Below are positions 12,274 to 25,252 of a stretch of 64,000 nucleotides of DNA, piece after piece (within the stretch, counting starts at the first letter, position 1; each line of letters begins with the position of its first letter). The stretch covers positions 218,385,391 to 218,449,390 of the forward strand of contig OU015490.1 in assembly GCA_907164885.2 (NCBI GenBank). The letters are read 5' to 3'. The stretch comes from Dolomedes plantarius (Eukaryota > Arthropoda > Arachnida > Araneae > Dolomedidae). A model generated the notes under the pieces. The model did no database searches. It had not been told where the DNA came from and saw only the letters and a list, made by a program, of their open reading frames with translations. The translations under genes and the position numbers were made by a program.

Positions 12274-12598
12274 GAATTAGCAGAGGAAATATCTGCGCTT
12301 TTGGGCAAAAAAGAAAGCCTAAGCAATATACTGAGCTTAATTACAAAGTTAAATTTTGCCCCAAACCTTACTATTGCTTTAAGAATATTGCTAACGATAC
12401 CAATAACTGTGGCAAGTGGCGAAATGAGTTTCTCTTAAGTTTAAATTAAGTAAGAACTTTTTACGTTCGACTACTACGCAAAATCGTCTTAATAGTTTGG
12501 TCATTTTGGCAACTGAGCATGGAATTGCTTATCAAGTACGTTTAAAAGATGTGATAAAAAAGTTTGAAGAACTGAAAGTAAGAAAAAAAAGTTTTTTT
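12274..12598 (+). pseudogene. hAT transposase C-terminal dimerisation domain, frameshifted
   Basis: The first frame reads ELAEEISALLGKKESLSNIL and LTIPITVASGEMSFS, then hits a stop at about 12439. A one-base shift continues with KFKLSKNFLRSTTTQNRL, then ILATEHGIAYQ and a Lys-rich tail. This is the standard C-terminal hAT signature (TIPVTVASAERSFS-type motif followed by LRS...RL..L..L..E). Only the last ~105 codons remain; the BED finger and catalytic core are gone. The position inside hAT-like inverted repeats agrees. Confidence 0.85.
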
Positions 12599-12890
12599 TT
12601 GTGATTTTAGCGTGGCTGATGTTACCTTGTTTTATTTTAAAATGGTGGCATTTTGATTGTTTGTGCAACAATACACATTTTTAATAGCATCTAAAAATGT
12701 AAAAAATTATATGGTTAACAATTTATGGCTAGGTACAGATATTTCTTAATTTCTGCTGTTTTGAAATGCTTGATTATCAATGTTATGTTATGTTATGTTA
12801 TATGTGTCTTTCTAAATATATGCTTTTATTAAAATTTAAATAAAATTATTTGATTTTTATTGAAAATAAAAATATGTACCTTTATTTAAG

Positions 12891-13544
<654 letters not shown>

Positions 13545-13607
13545 GGGGCGGCAATTTGTCTATTTGTCCGGGGCGAGGTAACCGCTAGAGCGGGTGCTGT
13601 CTATATT

Positions 13608-14940
13608 TGCCGCTAAAACTCCCTTTAGTTAAAATTCTTTAGCTTTCACGAATCAGAGTTGCATAAGACATAGAAATCGTTTGTTTTGTGCAATATAAAC
13701 CAGAAAAGTTCTCGTTGGTCTTATGAGACCAACCAGACTACTTTATAGTGGGCAGTTCGGGGGCCCGAAAAAGGTTCCTCCCTTTCAATTGGATCGTTGG
13801 GCCTAAATGGACTCGCTGCAATAAAATTAAGTTTTAGTTAATTTATATTTACCATTTTTTTAATTGAAAAATAATTGAAGGCTGAAACTATTCAACGAAT
13901 TATCATTAGGCAAAATTATACTAATTTTACAATTATAAATACTCATGGTGGTCAACAAATAAATTTAGAACTGAGTGAAATCAGTTTAGAAGCTTAAATC
14001 TTTCAGGTTTCTTTCCTTGTAAAGTCTTATTTTGAGACTAAATTTGTGAGCACATAAACTCCTAAAAAGAAAAGTTATAATAATAACAAACTGTTTTTGT
14101 TTTCAAAATTTGCCGTAAGATGGCGATACTACACAAATTAGTTTCTTCCTGAGACCCTCAAAATGAATTACGTACATTCTCAATTACTTCTTTTTTTACT
14201 TAAAAATGAATCAAACTGAACTCTGTTTAAATTACAAAAATGGTAGTAATTACAATAATGAATTTGGTCTCTTTCAAACGTTGAAAGCGTTTTAGATTCA
14301 CGTATATTTTTGAAGTATGTTTCACTGGAACATCTACAAAAACAGAATTCGTGTCTTGAGAATTTCTGTTCCTCGTAGAGAGGATGGTAAAAAAAAAAAA
14401 AAAGACTTTATAATCCCTTTTTTTCACCAGCTGGTTCTCATTATAGTTAAAAAATGGGTTTTATTTGTGGTACGTTCAATCAAAATTGACAACCGTGGTA
14501 CAACCGCTAACATCCTTATAGCACCGTGAGAGATGAAAATTTGATCGAAAGAAGAAATTTTAGTCCATTTTACTAAAGTCATATTTCTAAGAATTAATAA
14601 TTTTGAGCAAAAATTAAGATTCTTTTTATATGTGGCTGACTAGTGGTTGCAATGAAATTTGAAATGGTGCCATCCCTTATTTTCACATAATGGGAAAATT
14701 CACGATGAAAAATAATTAAAAAAGGCATGTTGCTATGATTACCAACCGTTCGTATTTTTATCACTGTTTGTGGCAATATCTTGCCAAATTTGACAACCTA
14801 TGAATTTAAATTTTGTTTTAAGGTTCATCAACACATAGCATCTTTTTATCAGATCCCTTTTATGAGGAAACCTAAAAAATCGGAGGATGGTTGCTAATTA
14901 GACCTACAACTTAAAAAAAAAAACTGTTATTGGACAACCT
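13608..14940. other. Intergenic sequence without recognised features
   Basis: There is an A-run near 14391 and short ORFs on both strands, none with a family signature. I see no inverted repeat pair that marks an element. Confidence 0.45.
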
Positions 14941-15226
14941 GATATAATTTTCGAAGTCTAACGTAAGTCTTATGTCTAGAAAAGAGATTACAGCTGAGAT
15001 TTGCTTTCATGGAACGAACTTTACATATAGCATTCCATTATTTTTATGTCATTAAGGGCCACTGGGGCTGATCTCCAAGTGATATAATTTTTTAACTCTA
15101 ACGTGAGTTACTCTTATCTCTAGGAAAGAGATCACAGCTGAGATTTTTTTTTTCATGGTACGAACTATACATCCAGCATTCCATTATTATTATATCATTA
15201 AGGGCCACTAGGGCTGATCCCGAAGT
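14941..15226. repeat. Two tandem copies of a ~143-bp unit
   Basis: Both copies share GATATAATTTT, TCTAACGT, GAGAT-ACAGCTGAGATT, GCATTCCATTATT and TCATTAAGGGCCACT in the same order. They begin near 14941 and 15081. No coding potential. Confidence 0.8.
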
Positions 15227-15358
15227 GAAATAAAACTAAATTTTTTTCCGATAAAACTTAGCAATCAGATTTTGCTAAATACACACTTTAGAAATGTTTA
15301 GTTAAAAAATATTTTAACAATTTTCTGCCGTCTTTGTCTTACATCAATATGTTAAATA

Positions 15359-16084
15359 CAGGGTGTTTCACATTCAATGGGACAAAATGAATAGCATAGT
15401 ACAAATTCTGCAATTGATTTATTTAGCAGAAACAAATTAATTCTGAAACTACAATTATACAAGTTTTATCTGGCAACAGCGAAAAATCTTCTGGTTACGA
15501 AATCGCCACTAGAGGCACTATTAATCGAAATGGCGCCATGCAGGAGAAAGCATACTGTGTTTTGGAATACGCCAAAACATCTTCGTTTATCGTTCCCTCA
15601 GTTGGAGGAAGCGGTTCCCGGCTTCATTCTGCAGCAAGACGGTGCTCCACCACATTGGCATAAAAACGTATGTCAGTACCTGAACGATAGTCTACCTCAT
15701 TGCTGGATTGGTCGTTCTAGGTCAAACGATATGCTATTGCTTTGTGGGCCCCCGAGATCCCCAGATCTGACCCCTTGTGATTTTTTTCCTATGGGGTTTT
15801 GATAAAGACAAAGTGTTCGTACTCCGTTTCCCTAGGACTCACAGCAACTGAAGCAACGGATAACTGAAGTGCTCGAATCATTAACAAAGGATATTCTATC
15901 ACGAGTGTGGCAGGAACTGGAATACCACATAGATATTTGCCGTGTCACCCGAGGGGCGCACATAGAACATCTACAGAAGATTGGATATCTATAGTTTCAC
16001 TGTAAATTTGATTTATCAAAATAAAGTAATTACAGTGTTCACAGGTATGCTTTCTTTTTGTCCCATTCAATATGAAAAACGCTG
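15359..16084 (+). mobile_element. Internally deleted mariner-like element (CAGGGTGTTTCA inverted repeats)
   Basis: The left end CAGGGTGTTTCACATTCAAT and the complement of the right end (CAGCGTTTTTCATATTGAAT), each followed by GGGACAAAA, form terminal inverted repeats. TA lies directly outside both (15357-15358, 16085-16086), the target duplication of the IS630/Tc1/mariner superfamily. At 726 bp it is roughly half an autonomous length; it keeps only the C-terminal half of a transposase gene. Confidence 0.85.
15530..15994 (+). pseudogene. Mariner-like transposase, C-terminal half, frameshifted
   Basis: The open part reads FILQQDGAPPHWHKNV, a DD(E/D) second-Asp motif, and SPDLTPCDFFPMGF, the third-Asp motif. 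The frame then ends at 15802; the continuation in other frames has QQLKQRITEVLESLTKDIL and RVWQELEYHIDICRVTRGAH before a stop at 15992-15994. My count gives 46 residues between the Asp of QQDG and the Asp of PCDF, unlike the 34 of classical mariners. The N-terminal helix-turn-helix and first Asp are missing, so it is an inactive deletion copy. Confidence 0.8.
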
Positions 16085-16985
16085 TATATCCAACAGTTGG
16101 TAAATAAAAATGACAGATTTTTCTTTTATTATGGCTGCAACTTTATAGAAGAGCAAAATTAAATCTCCCACCAACTAAAAAGGTTCTAACGTGTAATTTG
16201 ATGTGTAATTATATATGCTACATCATGTGTCACAGATTTATTGATTTATTTTCATAGATTAATTGAAGGAAATTACACACTCTTAAAATAGTACATTCGA
16301 ATTTTTAAAAACTAGGAAAATAATTATAAACTTCCATTAGGAAAAACGGGCAAGAAACAAGAGTCATTTTAAAGCACCTCACATAAGCAAATAAGATTTA
16401 TTTATTTTTTCAAATCAATCAAATTTTATATTTACTTTTTTACAAATAACAGTTTTCAGATATATAATTTTTGAAACTTTAAATAAATTTTAGAGTGCCC
16501 AAAGCATATTAGAAACATCAGAATATTATGGGCTGTGAGAAATCAAGTAATTTGATTGTACCAAGTTTAAGTACTGAAATTTTTGCCTTTATCTATTTAT
16601 AACTTTATTTTTTCCCCCATCTCTTAATGCAGCCTCTAACACAATGAATTAAAAGTTCTTTATTTTACATAATTATTCCACGCAAATGGACCTCTTTATG
16701 CAGTTGGTAGATGCACTTAGATAAGAGACAAAATTTTGCTCTTTGGCAAAAACGTAAAGCTTTCATTTAAAACTTTGAAGTACGGTAAATGCATTAAAAC
16801 ATGTGAAGAAAGTTTGTTTTCCTTAGTAAGTATCTTGACGGCAGACTTTTATGAATTATGTTTCCTATCAGCTTTGCGTTGCCAATTTAAAACGACGTGA
16901 CCTCATAAAGTTTGGAAGAAAATATTGAAATAATGTTGAAGTAAAAATAGTATTGTCTGTAATCAGAGCTCCCAGACTTGGGTTT
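16085..16985. other. AT-rich sequence, nothing recognised
   Basis: No ORF with a family signature and no visible repeat boundary. Confidence 0.45.
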
Positions 16986-17055
16986 CTAACCTTTCCCTTA
17001 CGGGGTGGAATACCATATATCCCAAGAATGAATATATATATATATATATATATAT
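16986..17055 (+). mobile_element. Left end of a TTAA-type element (same family as 32671 and 57936)
   Basis: CTAACCTTTCCCTTACGGGG here matches TTAACCTTTTCCTTACGGGG at 57932 and the copy at 32667. CCCAAGAATGAATATATA follows in all three, running into a TA tract. The right end is absent because a Helitron relic follows. Confidence 0.6.
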
Positions 17056-17751
17056 ACATAAAACAGTTCGTCACTCACTGACATACAACGCACAGACCAA
17101 ACCGCTGGACCTAAAGGGCTGAAATTTTGCATGGCGATTCTTCTTATAGTATAGGGGTTCACTAAGAAAGATTTTTCAAAAATTCTTCTTAGATTTTTTT
17201 AAAATTATATTTTTAACTGTTTTTGTAACATTCTGTAAAGTTTGCATTTAAAATAATAACTTGAGGGTTATAAAATTTATATCACGAAAAAGATCATAAA
17301 AATTCCTTTAAAATGAGATCTTTTTCTAATCTTCACCTCCATTTTCTGATTTTTGGTGGATTTTTAAAGATTAATTTTTAGAATTTAATTTATTAAATGC
17401 TGATCACGTGATTTCTTTTTCTGGTACTTTAAATAAATTTATCGTCACGTGCATAACAACTAAATAGACAAAAAAATATTTGTTTTCTTGCTAATGCAAC
17501 GGACGATTAGACATTATTAAAAAAATATTAAAATACAATAAAATATATTATGTTCCTCAAACTGTACTATATGAACTGTACTATAATTTCTAGTATGTCC
17601 TATTACATTTAATTTGAATATTTTCTTCTACATTATTTTGTCTATAAAAATATCACTTACGATTTTTTTATAAATATATTCTTTTGTTTTTTTTACATCA
17701 TTTCTATACATTGATCATCGTATTTATTATATATATATATATATATATATA

Positions 17752-19305
17752 CACTGCTCCAAACAATTAGGGGAGCACATGGTTTTAACGAAATTACGCA
17801 AATACTTGCACCGATAAGTAACATAAAATAAATCATCCATAATTTGAAGCCTAGCAGGAAACAGAAGAAGAAAACTTCATATGCAAATCAAAGTTCATGA
17901 CGTCAAAAACCAGAAAAAGAACATAAGGGCGGAAATCGGGATGTTGCAGAAACGTCTGTTTAACTGCCTTAACTGTGAAATTCGATTGCTCAGTTATTCT
18001 TTTTGAGAAAAGGTGACTTGAAAATGTCTCAAAAACGTGATTTACCGGAATCCATGGCATGGCGTATTATAGGCAGACTTGAATCCGAACAAACACAACG
18101 TAGTGTCGCGGACGCTGTTGAAGTCGCCAGAAGTGTCGTTGCATGGCTGTGGAATCCATTCCAAGAAACAGGGAATGTTACACGTCGACCAGGGCAAGGT
18201 CGGCCACGCGCCACTATAGCAACTGATGACCGGTATATACTGTTAACAGCTCGTCGAAACAGAACAGACAATGCTACTCAGCTGCAAAGACAATTGCTCT
18301 TGGCAACAGGACGAAGGGTGTCCAGCCAAACAGTACGTAATAGGTTTCATCAGGGAGGTCTCTATGCAACGTAGGCCAATGATCTGCATTCCGTTGACCT
18401 CATGCCACCGTGAGGCCCGAAGAAGATGGGCTGCTGAACATCGAGATTGGGAGCAACCTAATTGGAGCCAAGTGCTGTTTACAGACGAGTTCCGATTCAG
18501 TCTGGAGTGTGACACCCGACGTGTTTTGGTATGAAGGGAAAGGGGCACTCGAAATAACTCCACATTCGTTCGTGAAAGGTCACAATACAGACGAGCTGGT
18601 TTTATGGTATGGGGTGGAATCCGCATAGGTGGACGTACGGACCTGCATATCTTTCGGAATGGTACTTTGACGGCCCGAAGGTATGCAGACGAGATACTGT
18701 GACCTCATGTCATAACTTACGGTGCAGCCATTGGAGATTCCTTTGTTTTCCAGCATGATAATGCCAGACCGCATACAGCTCGTCTTGTGGAGAACATGCT
18801 TGAAGCTGAAACAATACAGCATATGGAATGGCCAGCGAGCTCTCCTGATCTGAATCCAATCGAGCATGTTTGGGACATTCTCGGACGACGCATTGTTGCG
18901 AGACCAAGGCCTCCTTTTACTCTCCGAAACTTGGAGATTGCACTTCTTGAGGAGTGGAACAGTATTCCCTAAAGACTTATCGATAACATCATCGCATCAA
19001 TGGAAAAAAGGTGTGTAGCAGTCTTAGCTGTTCGAGGAGACCACACGCCATATTAAAAATCTTGCATCATTTCAAAACAATACTTTTTTTTATCGTTTAC
19101 ATGTAACCAAATTGTTGCCCTAAATCATCTTTTCGTGTTTTTTCCATAATTTCAAAGAATTAAAGCTTAATTACAAAATTTTTTACGTCTTTTTTTCTGT
19201 TTTGCGCATTGATACGCGTGTACTATACATTTTATGCCAATACGTGGCTGTCTCGCACGGTTTTCTTAACTTCTTTGCTTGCTCCCCAAATTTTTTTGAG
19301 CAGTG
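17752..19305 (+). mobile_element. Tc1-like (DD34E) transposon, 1554 bp
   Basis: Terminal inverted repeats start CACTGCTC at the left and, on the complement, CACTGCTCAAAAAAATTTGG at the right; both continue GGGGAGC. TA flanks both ends (17750-17751, 19306-19307). The length is typical of a complete Tc1 element. It sits inside HelA copy 2 and so is younger than that insertion. Confidence 0.9.
18024..19056 (+). pseudogene. Tc1-like transposase with one frameshift and three stops
   Basis: The start at 18024 gives MSQKRDLPESMAWRIIGRLE, a paired helix-turn-helix of Tc1 type, then RPGQGRPR, the GRPR linker. The catalytic triad is visible: D in LFTDEFRFS (about 18484), D in FQHDNARPHTA (about 18757) and E in SPDLNPIEHVWD; 34 residues separate the last two, so DD34E. 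Lesions: a one-base frameshift near 18368, TGA at 18532-18534 (Trp expected), TGA near 18700 (Arg expected) and TAA at 18970-18972 (Gln expected). About 340 codons, full family length. The gene is dead but nearly complete. Confidence 0.92.
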
Positions 19306-19384
19306 TATATTGGCATAAATTGCACACAGTGACCGTTGTATTTAATTTGAATGTACTCCGTAGCGAAGTGCAGGGTTTCAGTTA

Positions 19385-19640
<256 letters not shown>

Positions 19641-19874
19641 GTTATAACGAGCACTGGCTGTAATACTAGAACTCTGAATTTGTTTTGCTGTAATTCAATA
19701 CAACGAAAACGTTATCCAATGCCAGTTATGTTTTGAAAAAACGGTATCCATGAAAGAAACTAAAACAGATTTCATCACAATCGAATAAAGGTTTTCATGG
19801 TAAATTTTTACTGCTGTAGTTGCAATTAACTACTGTCGGGCAATTTTTGAATTTACACTAATTTTTGACGAAGG

Positions 19875-19879
<5 letters not shown>

Positions 19880-19971
<92 letters not shown>

Positions 19972-20006
19972 GAGAGTTATATACATACATATACATATAT
20001 ATATAC
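19880..20006. repeat. (TA)n array
   Basis: TA dinucleotides followed by ATAGAGAG and (TACA)n variants. Confidence 0.95.
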
Positions 20007-20099
20007 GTTAAACATTTTTATGTGAGGCGATCCATTCAATCCTCTTTCATAGTAACAAGTAAACAGAGAGAAAAAAAAAAATCTGAAAATTTCCGAGAT

Positions 20100-20620
20100 G
20101 CTGGGAAACCAAAAATATTTACTCCATATAAATCTTGAATAAGGATGGAGAAGAAGGCTAGTTTTTATGCACTTTAAAATCTTTCAATAAAGAAGTTTTC
20201 TCAGTTGGCTTGCTGGAAAACTTTTCGCAGAACTTGACTCTTGAGAAACGTAAATGCAGCGGCTTATTGGTTCTCGTTTAAAATCCGAGATTAACAAAGG
20301 GGCGCTTGTGTTTTGAATGGTGTTTATTCCTCCCTTTTTTTCCGAAACTTCTTCACGTTATCTCTCTTCCTCCTAACTTTCTAAGTTGTCAACAATTTTT
20401 CCAATTTTTTTTTTTTCGCTTTTCCAGCATAATGGACTTCTCAGTCAGTCTTCGTTTTCACCTATTCTGCGAAATTCCTTTATGCAAGACTAGTTATTGC
20501 AAAGTCGGCGGATGCGCTTGGATATGCAAATGTTTAATATGGGGTTTTCCTTTTCCAGAACGCAAACAAAATCTGAAAAGGACGGTTTTCTTAGCAAAGA
20601 ATGGTTCTTAAAATTTATTG
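20100..20620. repeat. Diverged paralogue of 25650-26130
   Basis: AAATGCAGCGGCTTATTGG and GATTAACAAAG in this segment align with AAATGCACAGGCATATTGG and GATTAACAAAG at 25783-25825, and GTTGTCAACAATTTTT aligns with GCTGTCAACACAATTTTTT further on. Similarity is patchy. An ORF (20306-20611) is Phe/Pro-rich without family signature; its partner at 25908-26126 does not keep the same protein, so I do not call a gene. Confidence 0.35.
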
Positions 20621-21198
<578 letters not shown>

Positions 21199-21630
21199 CC
21201 GCAGAGTGAAACTTCTCTAGACGGCCATATTTTGTTCAGAACCGATTCAAAAAACCTTAGAGCCAATGTTATGGAAGAAAACTTTTCTACGCGAATCCCC
21301 CCCCCCTCGCCGCTGAAATGGCCTCATTTTACTATATATTTACTATCATTACAGACCACCATAGAGAAGGTTATATATATATATATACATACGGGTGTAT
21401 GTGTGTAATAAAAACGCCCTGCCAGTTTTAATTCTATTTCAATCTTTTCGTTAACATTATATAATTACCGCGTTCTTTCTATGTGTACCTGGATATCGCT
21501 TGGGCATATGACACGAAAGGGGATCATGTGGTAAACAGAAACTAAATTTAATTTATACAAGCTGGTGTGAGAGTCGATTCTATGGGCTTTTAGATTGAAT
21601 CAGAGACTGAGTGGAGGCCATCATCCATTC

Positions 21631-22068
21631 TCTCTACTTACAAATATGTAAATAACTTCTTCTTATTTACATTCGTATAATATGTTGAATTGTACGATAA
21701 CCATAGTGTGCTTAAAGTAATAAAAGGATTATTCGATTTAATGGAATGAATTGATTCGAAGTTTATGTATCCAAGGCCCGATTACCATGCCAAATGTCAG
21801 TTCAACTGTTTTCCCGAATATCGGTGTTTAGTGTCGTCTAATCAGGTATTTCATATATTATAACTATCATTATTATTATTACATTGATTATCGACATTGA
21901 CAAATTCGTAGAAAACTTCATTATCCACCCAAAGATAGATTAATACTATTCTTTATCAGCTGCAAGTCCAAAAGAAACAAAATTTTTTTCACCTTAGTAG
22001 ACACATTTTCTGAATTATGCTCTTTGTATTCGGTAACATATAACATTGTTCCAGACTCTAAAGTCGTA
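21631..22068 (+). repeat. Segmental duplicate copy 1 (uninterrupted)
   Basis: From TCTCTACTTACAAATA to AAAGTCGTATTTTAAC this segment matches 23089-23489 plus 23921-23968 at high similarity, including GGATTATTCG-TTTAATGGAATG and CATTATCCACCCAAAGAT. It holds the empty site (CTGAATTATGCTC, about 22011-22023) for the repeat inserted in copy 2. Confidence 0.8.
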
Positions 22069-22608
22069 TTTTAACAAAAGATAAATTCTAATTTGAATAT
22101 ACTTTTTTTTTTTACCTTTATTTTCTAGCATGCAGGCTTTCTTTCCCTCACCTCCCGAAAACTTTAGTTTTGCTTGAGATAAATTTCTTTTATCAAGATA
22201 TATTCCGCGAAATCTCTTGTTTTCACACCTTTTTCTTTGAATATGTAAACCCATTTATTCTAAGCAAATATTGCAAATCTTATTATGGCAGCAGAACGGC
22301 CTGGTTATTCAACCCTATTTATTTTCGGAAAAGCATAAAGATTTAATTTTCGCGCTTTGGACGAGGATAAACAAAAATACTAAATCTACGCAACTTTATT
22401 TCGAGGCAATTTTTTTTTATTATTATTACTTTTTTGTCGGAGCAATACATTTTCTCCGAAGGCTTCTGAAAAATGCATAATTAAGTTTCTTTTGTTACCT
22501 TACGTTATTACAACATCAGCTGAAAGCTTAGCTTCTGATTTGTTAGCCGATGTATCACAAAAGCTAGTTTTGGGCTATTCCGGTCAGGAATTTTTGAAGA
22601 CGGATGGG
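22069..22608. other. AT-rich sequence, nothing recognised
   Basis: Contains T-rich runs and short ORFs only. Confidence 0.4.
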
Positions 22609-22688
<80 letters not shown>

Positions 22689-22722
22689 TTATTTATTTAT
22701 TTATTTATTTATCTATTTATTT
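22609..22722. repeat. (TA)n followed by (TTTA)n
   Basis: TA dinucleotides (22609-22684) pass into about ten TTTA/TCTA repeats. Confidence 0.95.
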
Positions 22723-22934
22723 ATGCGAAGTACTTGGATCAGTCCAAAATGTCTAATAGTGTTCACAACAGATTGCTTTGGGTTTACTTATTTTGATTTT
22801 TAATACATTTTAAGTTTTACTTATATCAAGTTTAAAGAATTTTTTTATCATTTTATTATACCTTAAAAAATTCTATTTCTGTACCCATTTATTCATTAAC
22901 TGTACGATTTTTAAAATTGCAATTTTACAAACTA

Positions 22935-23088
22935 CATTGCTGTCCATTAAAATTGCAACACCATGAAGCAGGAGGGAGAAACGGCATCTCAAACTCTGTA
23001 TAAAAAGAAAGTTACGCAGAGGATTACTCATTCGGAAATCGCATTTGAATGTTGGCTGTTTGTGAGAAGATCGTGTTATGCCGTGTAT
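22935..23088 (+). mobile_element. Left-end remnant of a Tc1-like element
   Basis: After TA, CATTGCTGTCCATTAAAATT and GCAACACCATGAAG match the 5' inverted-repeat type I recall from Tc1-like elements of arthropods. About 150 bases remain before the duplicated segment begins; no transposase and no partner inverted repeat are seen. Confidence 0.5.
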
Positions 23089-23968
23089 GCTCTCTACTTA
23101 TAAATACATAAATAACATCTTCTTTACATTCGTATAATATGTTGAATTGTTCGATAACAGTACTGGGTTTAAAGTAATGAAAGGATTATTCGGTTTAATG
23201 GAATGAATTGATTTGGAGTTTATGTATGGAGTTTATGTTTGGCCCGACTATCAAAACAAATATCTGTCCGTAGGCTTTCCCGGATATCGGCATTAAGTGT
23301 CGTCTAATCCAGTATTTCATATATTATAATTATTATTCTTATTATTATCATTATATTGATTATCTACATTAACAAATTCGTAGAAAACTCCATTATCCAC
23401 CCAAAGATGGATCAATACTATTCTTTATCAGCTGTAAGTCCAAAAGAAACAAATTTTTATCACCTTAGTAGAAACATTTTCTGAATTATTACCATGTTTT
23501 TATTAACTTTCTTTCTTGTTTGTGTGTTTGTGTGTTTGTCAAGTACAAATCTTGCAATCGATTTTTAACTAACTTCCCGACTAGATAGACATTTGAAACT
23601 TTTATAATAGCTCAGAACACGATGACAATCCTTTTTTTTAATACTTTTAGCCATCTTTAAGCAGAATTAAATTAATTTTCAGTTATTTTCAGTTAATTTT
23701 GTTTTGTAGACTGGTGCAGCCATCTATTGGCCGGAATGAGAACGAAAAGTTATATGCAAGTTAACTTCCAATTAACTTCGTTTACTTTCAAGTTGATGGG
23801 ATAATTCATCAAAAAAATTTTTAAAAAGTACTTATTAATGCATAGAATTGTCAAGTCTATATGATTCAACAGAAAATTTAAAAACATGGTATATAAAAAG
23901 TTATTTTGACCTTGTAATTATGCTCTTTGTATTCAGTGAGATATAATATTGTTCCAAACTCAAAAGTC
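23089..23968 (+). repeat. Segmental duplicate copy 2, interrupted
   Basis: Second copy of the 21631-22068 segment, split at CTGAATTA by an R430 repeat (23490-23915) and resuming with TGCTCTTTGTATTCAGTG. Confidence 0.8.
23490..23915 (+). mobile_element. R430 interspersed repeat, copy 1
   Basis: Starts TACCATGTTTTTATTAAC and ends near CTTGTAATTA. The body has a GTTTGTGT-rich stretch, TTGCAATCGATTTTTAACTA, CTTCCCGACTAG, GACTGGTGCAGCCATCTA and a late ACATGGTA that inversely matches the start. AATTAT lies on both sides (23484-23489, 23916-23921), and the paralogue at 22011-22023 shows the site without insert. No coding sequence; class unknown. Confidence 0.75.
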
Positions 23969-24370
23969 GTGTATGCCTTGTAGAAGAAGGAGCAACATCT
24001 ACTAGCACGTATCGATGTGCAATGTGTCTGGGCAATGTGTTTCTTTAAGTCAAAGTGTTGATTTTGTTTTGTGAAATTGAAATGGTGGTCTTTTGTCTTC
24101 ATCTCTCTTCCTCAATTTTTCCCCCAATACCTCTTTAGAGTGTTCGTAACTTTAGCATTAAAGATCGCTCCTCAGTGGTTATCGCAGATCTTCGGTACCT
24201 ATGTAAAGCTATACAGCATACTTTTTAATTTTGTTTTTTGAATTTGAAAGCCGACGCTTTAAGAAAGAGCAAAAAGTAATTAGAATTTACATTTTGCAGT
24301 TGTAAGTTTTTGACATGACATTGAATTATTGATATCTATCACCACAAAAAAAATTAACTAAATTAAAACA

Positions 24371-24812
24371 TAATTACAAGATAAAAAGAACTTTTAATAT
24401 ACCATGTTTTTAAAATTATCATATAAACTTGATATTAATCATATAAACTTGACAATTCTATGTATTAATAAATACTTTTTAAAAATTTTTTTGATGAATT
24501 ATCCCATCAACTTGAAAGAAAATGAAGTTAATTGGAAGTTAACTTCCGTTTAACTTTTCGTTCCCGTTCCGGCCGACAGATGGCTGCACCAGTCTACAAA
24601 ACAAAATTAACTGAAAATAATAAAAACATAGTAAAAATCTGCTTAAAGATGGCTAAAAGTATTTAAAGAATGCATTGTCATCGTGTTCTGAGCTATTCTA
24701 TAAGTTTCAAATGTCTAGCTAGTCGGGAAGTTAGTTAAAAATAAATTGCAAGATTTGTACTGGACAAACAAACACACACACAAACAAGAAAGAAAGTTAA
24801 TGAAAACATGGT
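24371..24812 (-). mobile_element. R430 repeat, copy 2 (reverse)
   Basis: Begins TAATTACAAGATAAAAAG and ends AAAACATGGTA, the complement of copy 1, with (ACAC)n in place of the GT stretch. A short extra duplication of the ATAAACTTGA block occurs near 24420-24450. Head to tail with copy 3. Confidence 0.85.
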
Positions 24813-24815
24813 AAA

Positions 24816-25252
24816 TAATTACAACATAAAAAAACTTTTTATATTCCATGTTTTTAAATTTTCTGTTGAATCATATAAACTTGACAATTCTATGTATTAA
24901 TAAACACATTTTAAAATTTTTTTGATGAATTATCCCATCAACTTGAAAGAAAATGAAGTCAATTGGAAGTTAACTTGCATTTAACTTTTCGTTCCCGTTC
25001 CGGCCAATTGATGGCTTCACCAGTCTACAAAACAAAATTAACTGAAAATAACTGAAAATTTATTTAATTCTGCTTATAGATGGCTAAAAATATTTAAAAA
25101 ATGCATTGTCATCGTGTTCTGAGCTATTCTAAAAGTTTCAAATGTCTAGCTAGTCGGGAAGTTAGTTAAAAATCGATTGCAAGATTTGTACTGGACAAAC
25201 ACACACGCAAACAAATGCACAAACAAGAAATCAAGTTAATAAAAACATGGTA
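24816..25252 (-). mobile_element. R430 repeat, copy 3 (reverse, tandem with copy 2)
   Basis: Begins TAATTACAACATAAAAAA only a few bases after copy 2 ends, and ends AAAACATGGTA at 25252. Same internal blocks as copy 2. Confidence 0.85.

Noticed and set aside
20306..20611. 101-codon ORF with many Cys and Phe
   Set aside because: The partly similar segment near 25900-26130 does not preserve this frame, and there is no known domain, signal or promoter evidence.
23521..23540. Regular GTTTGTGT motifs considered as a CRISPR-like or telomere-like array
   Set aside because: It is the internal microsatellite of the R430 repeat, present in every copy; no spacers or regular unit.
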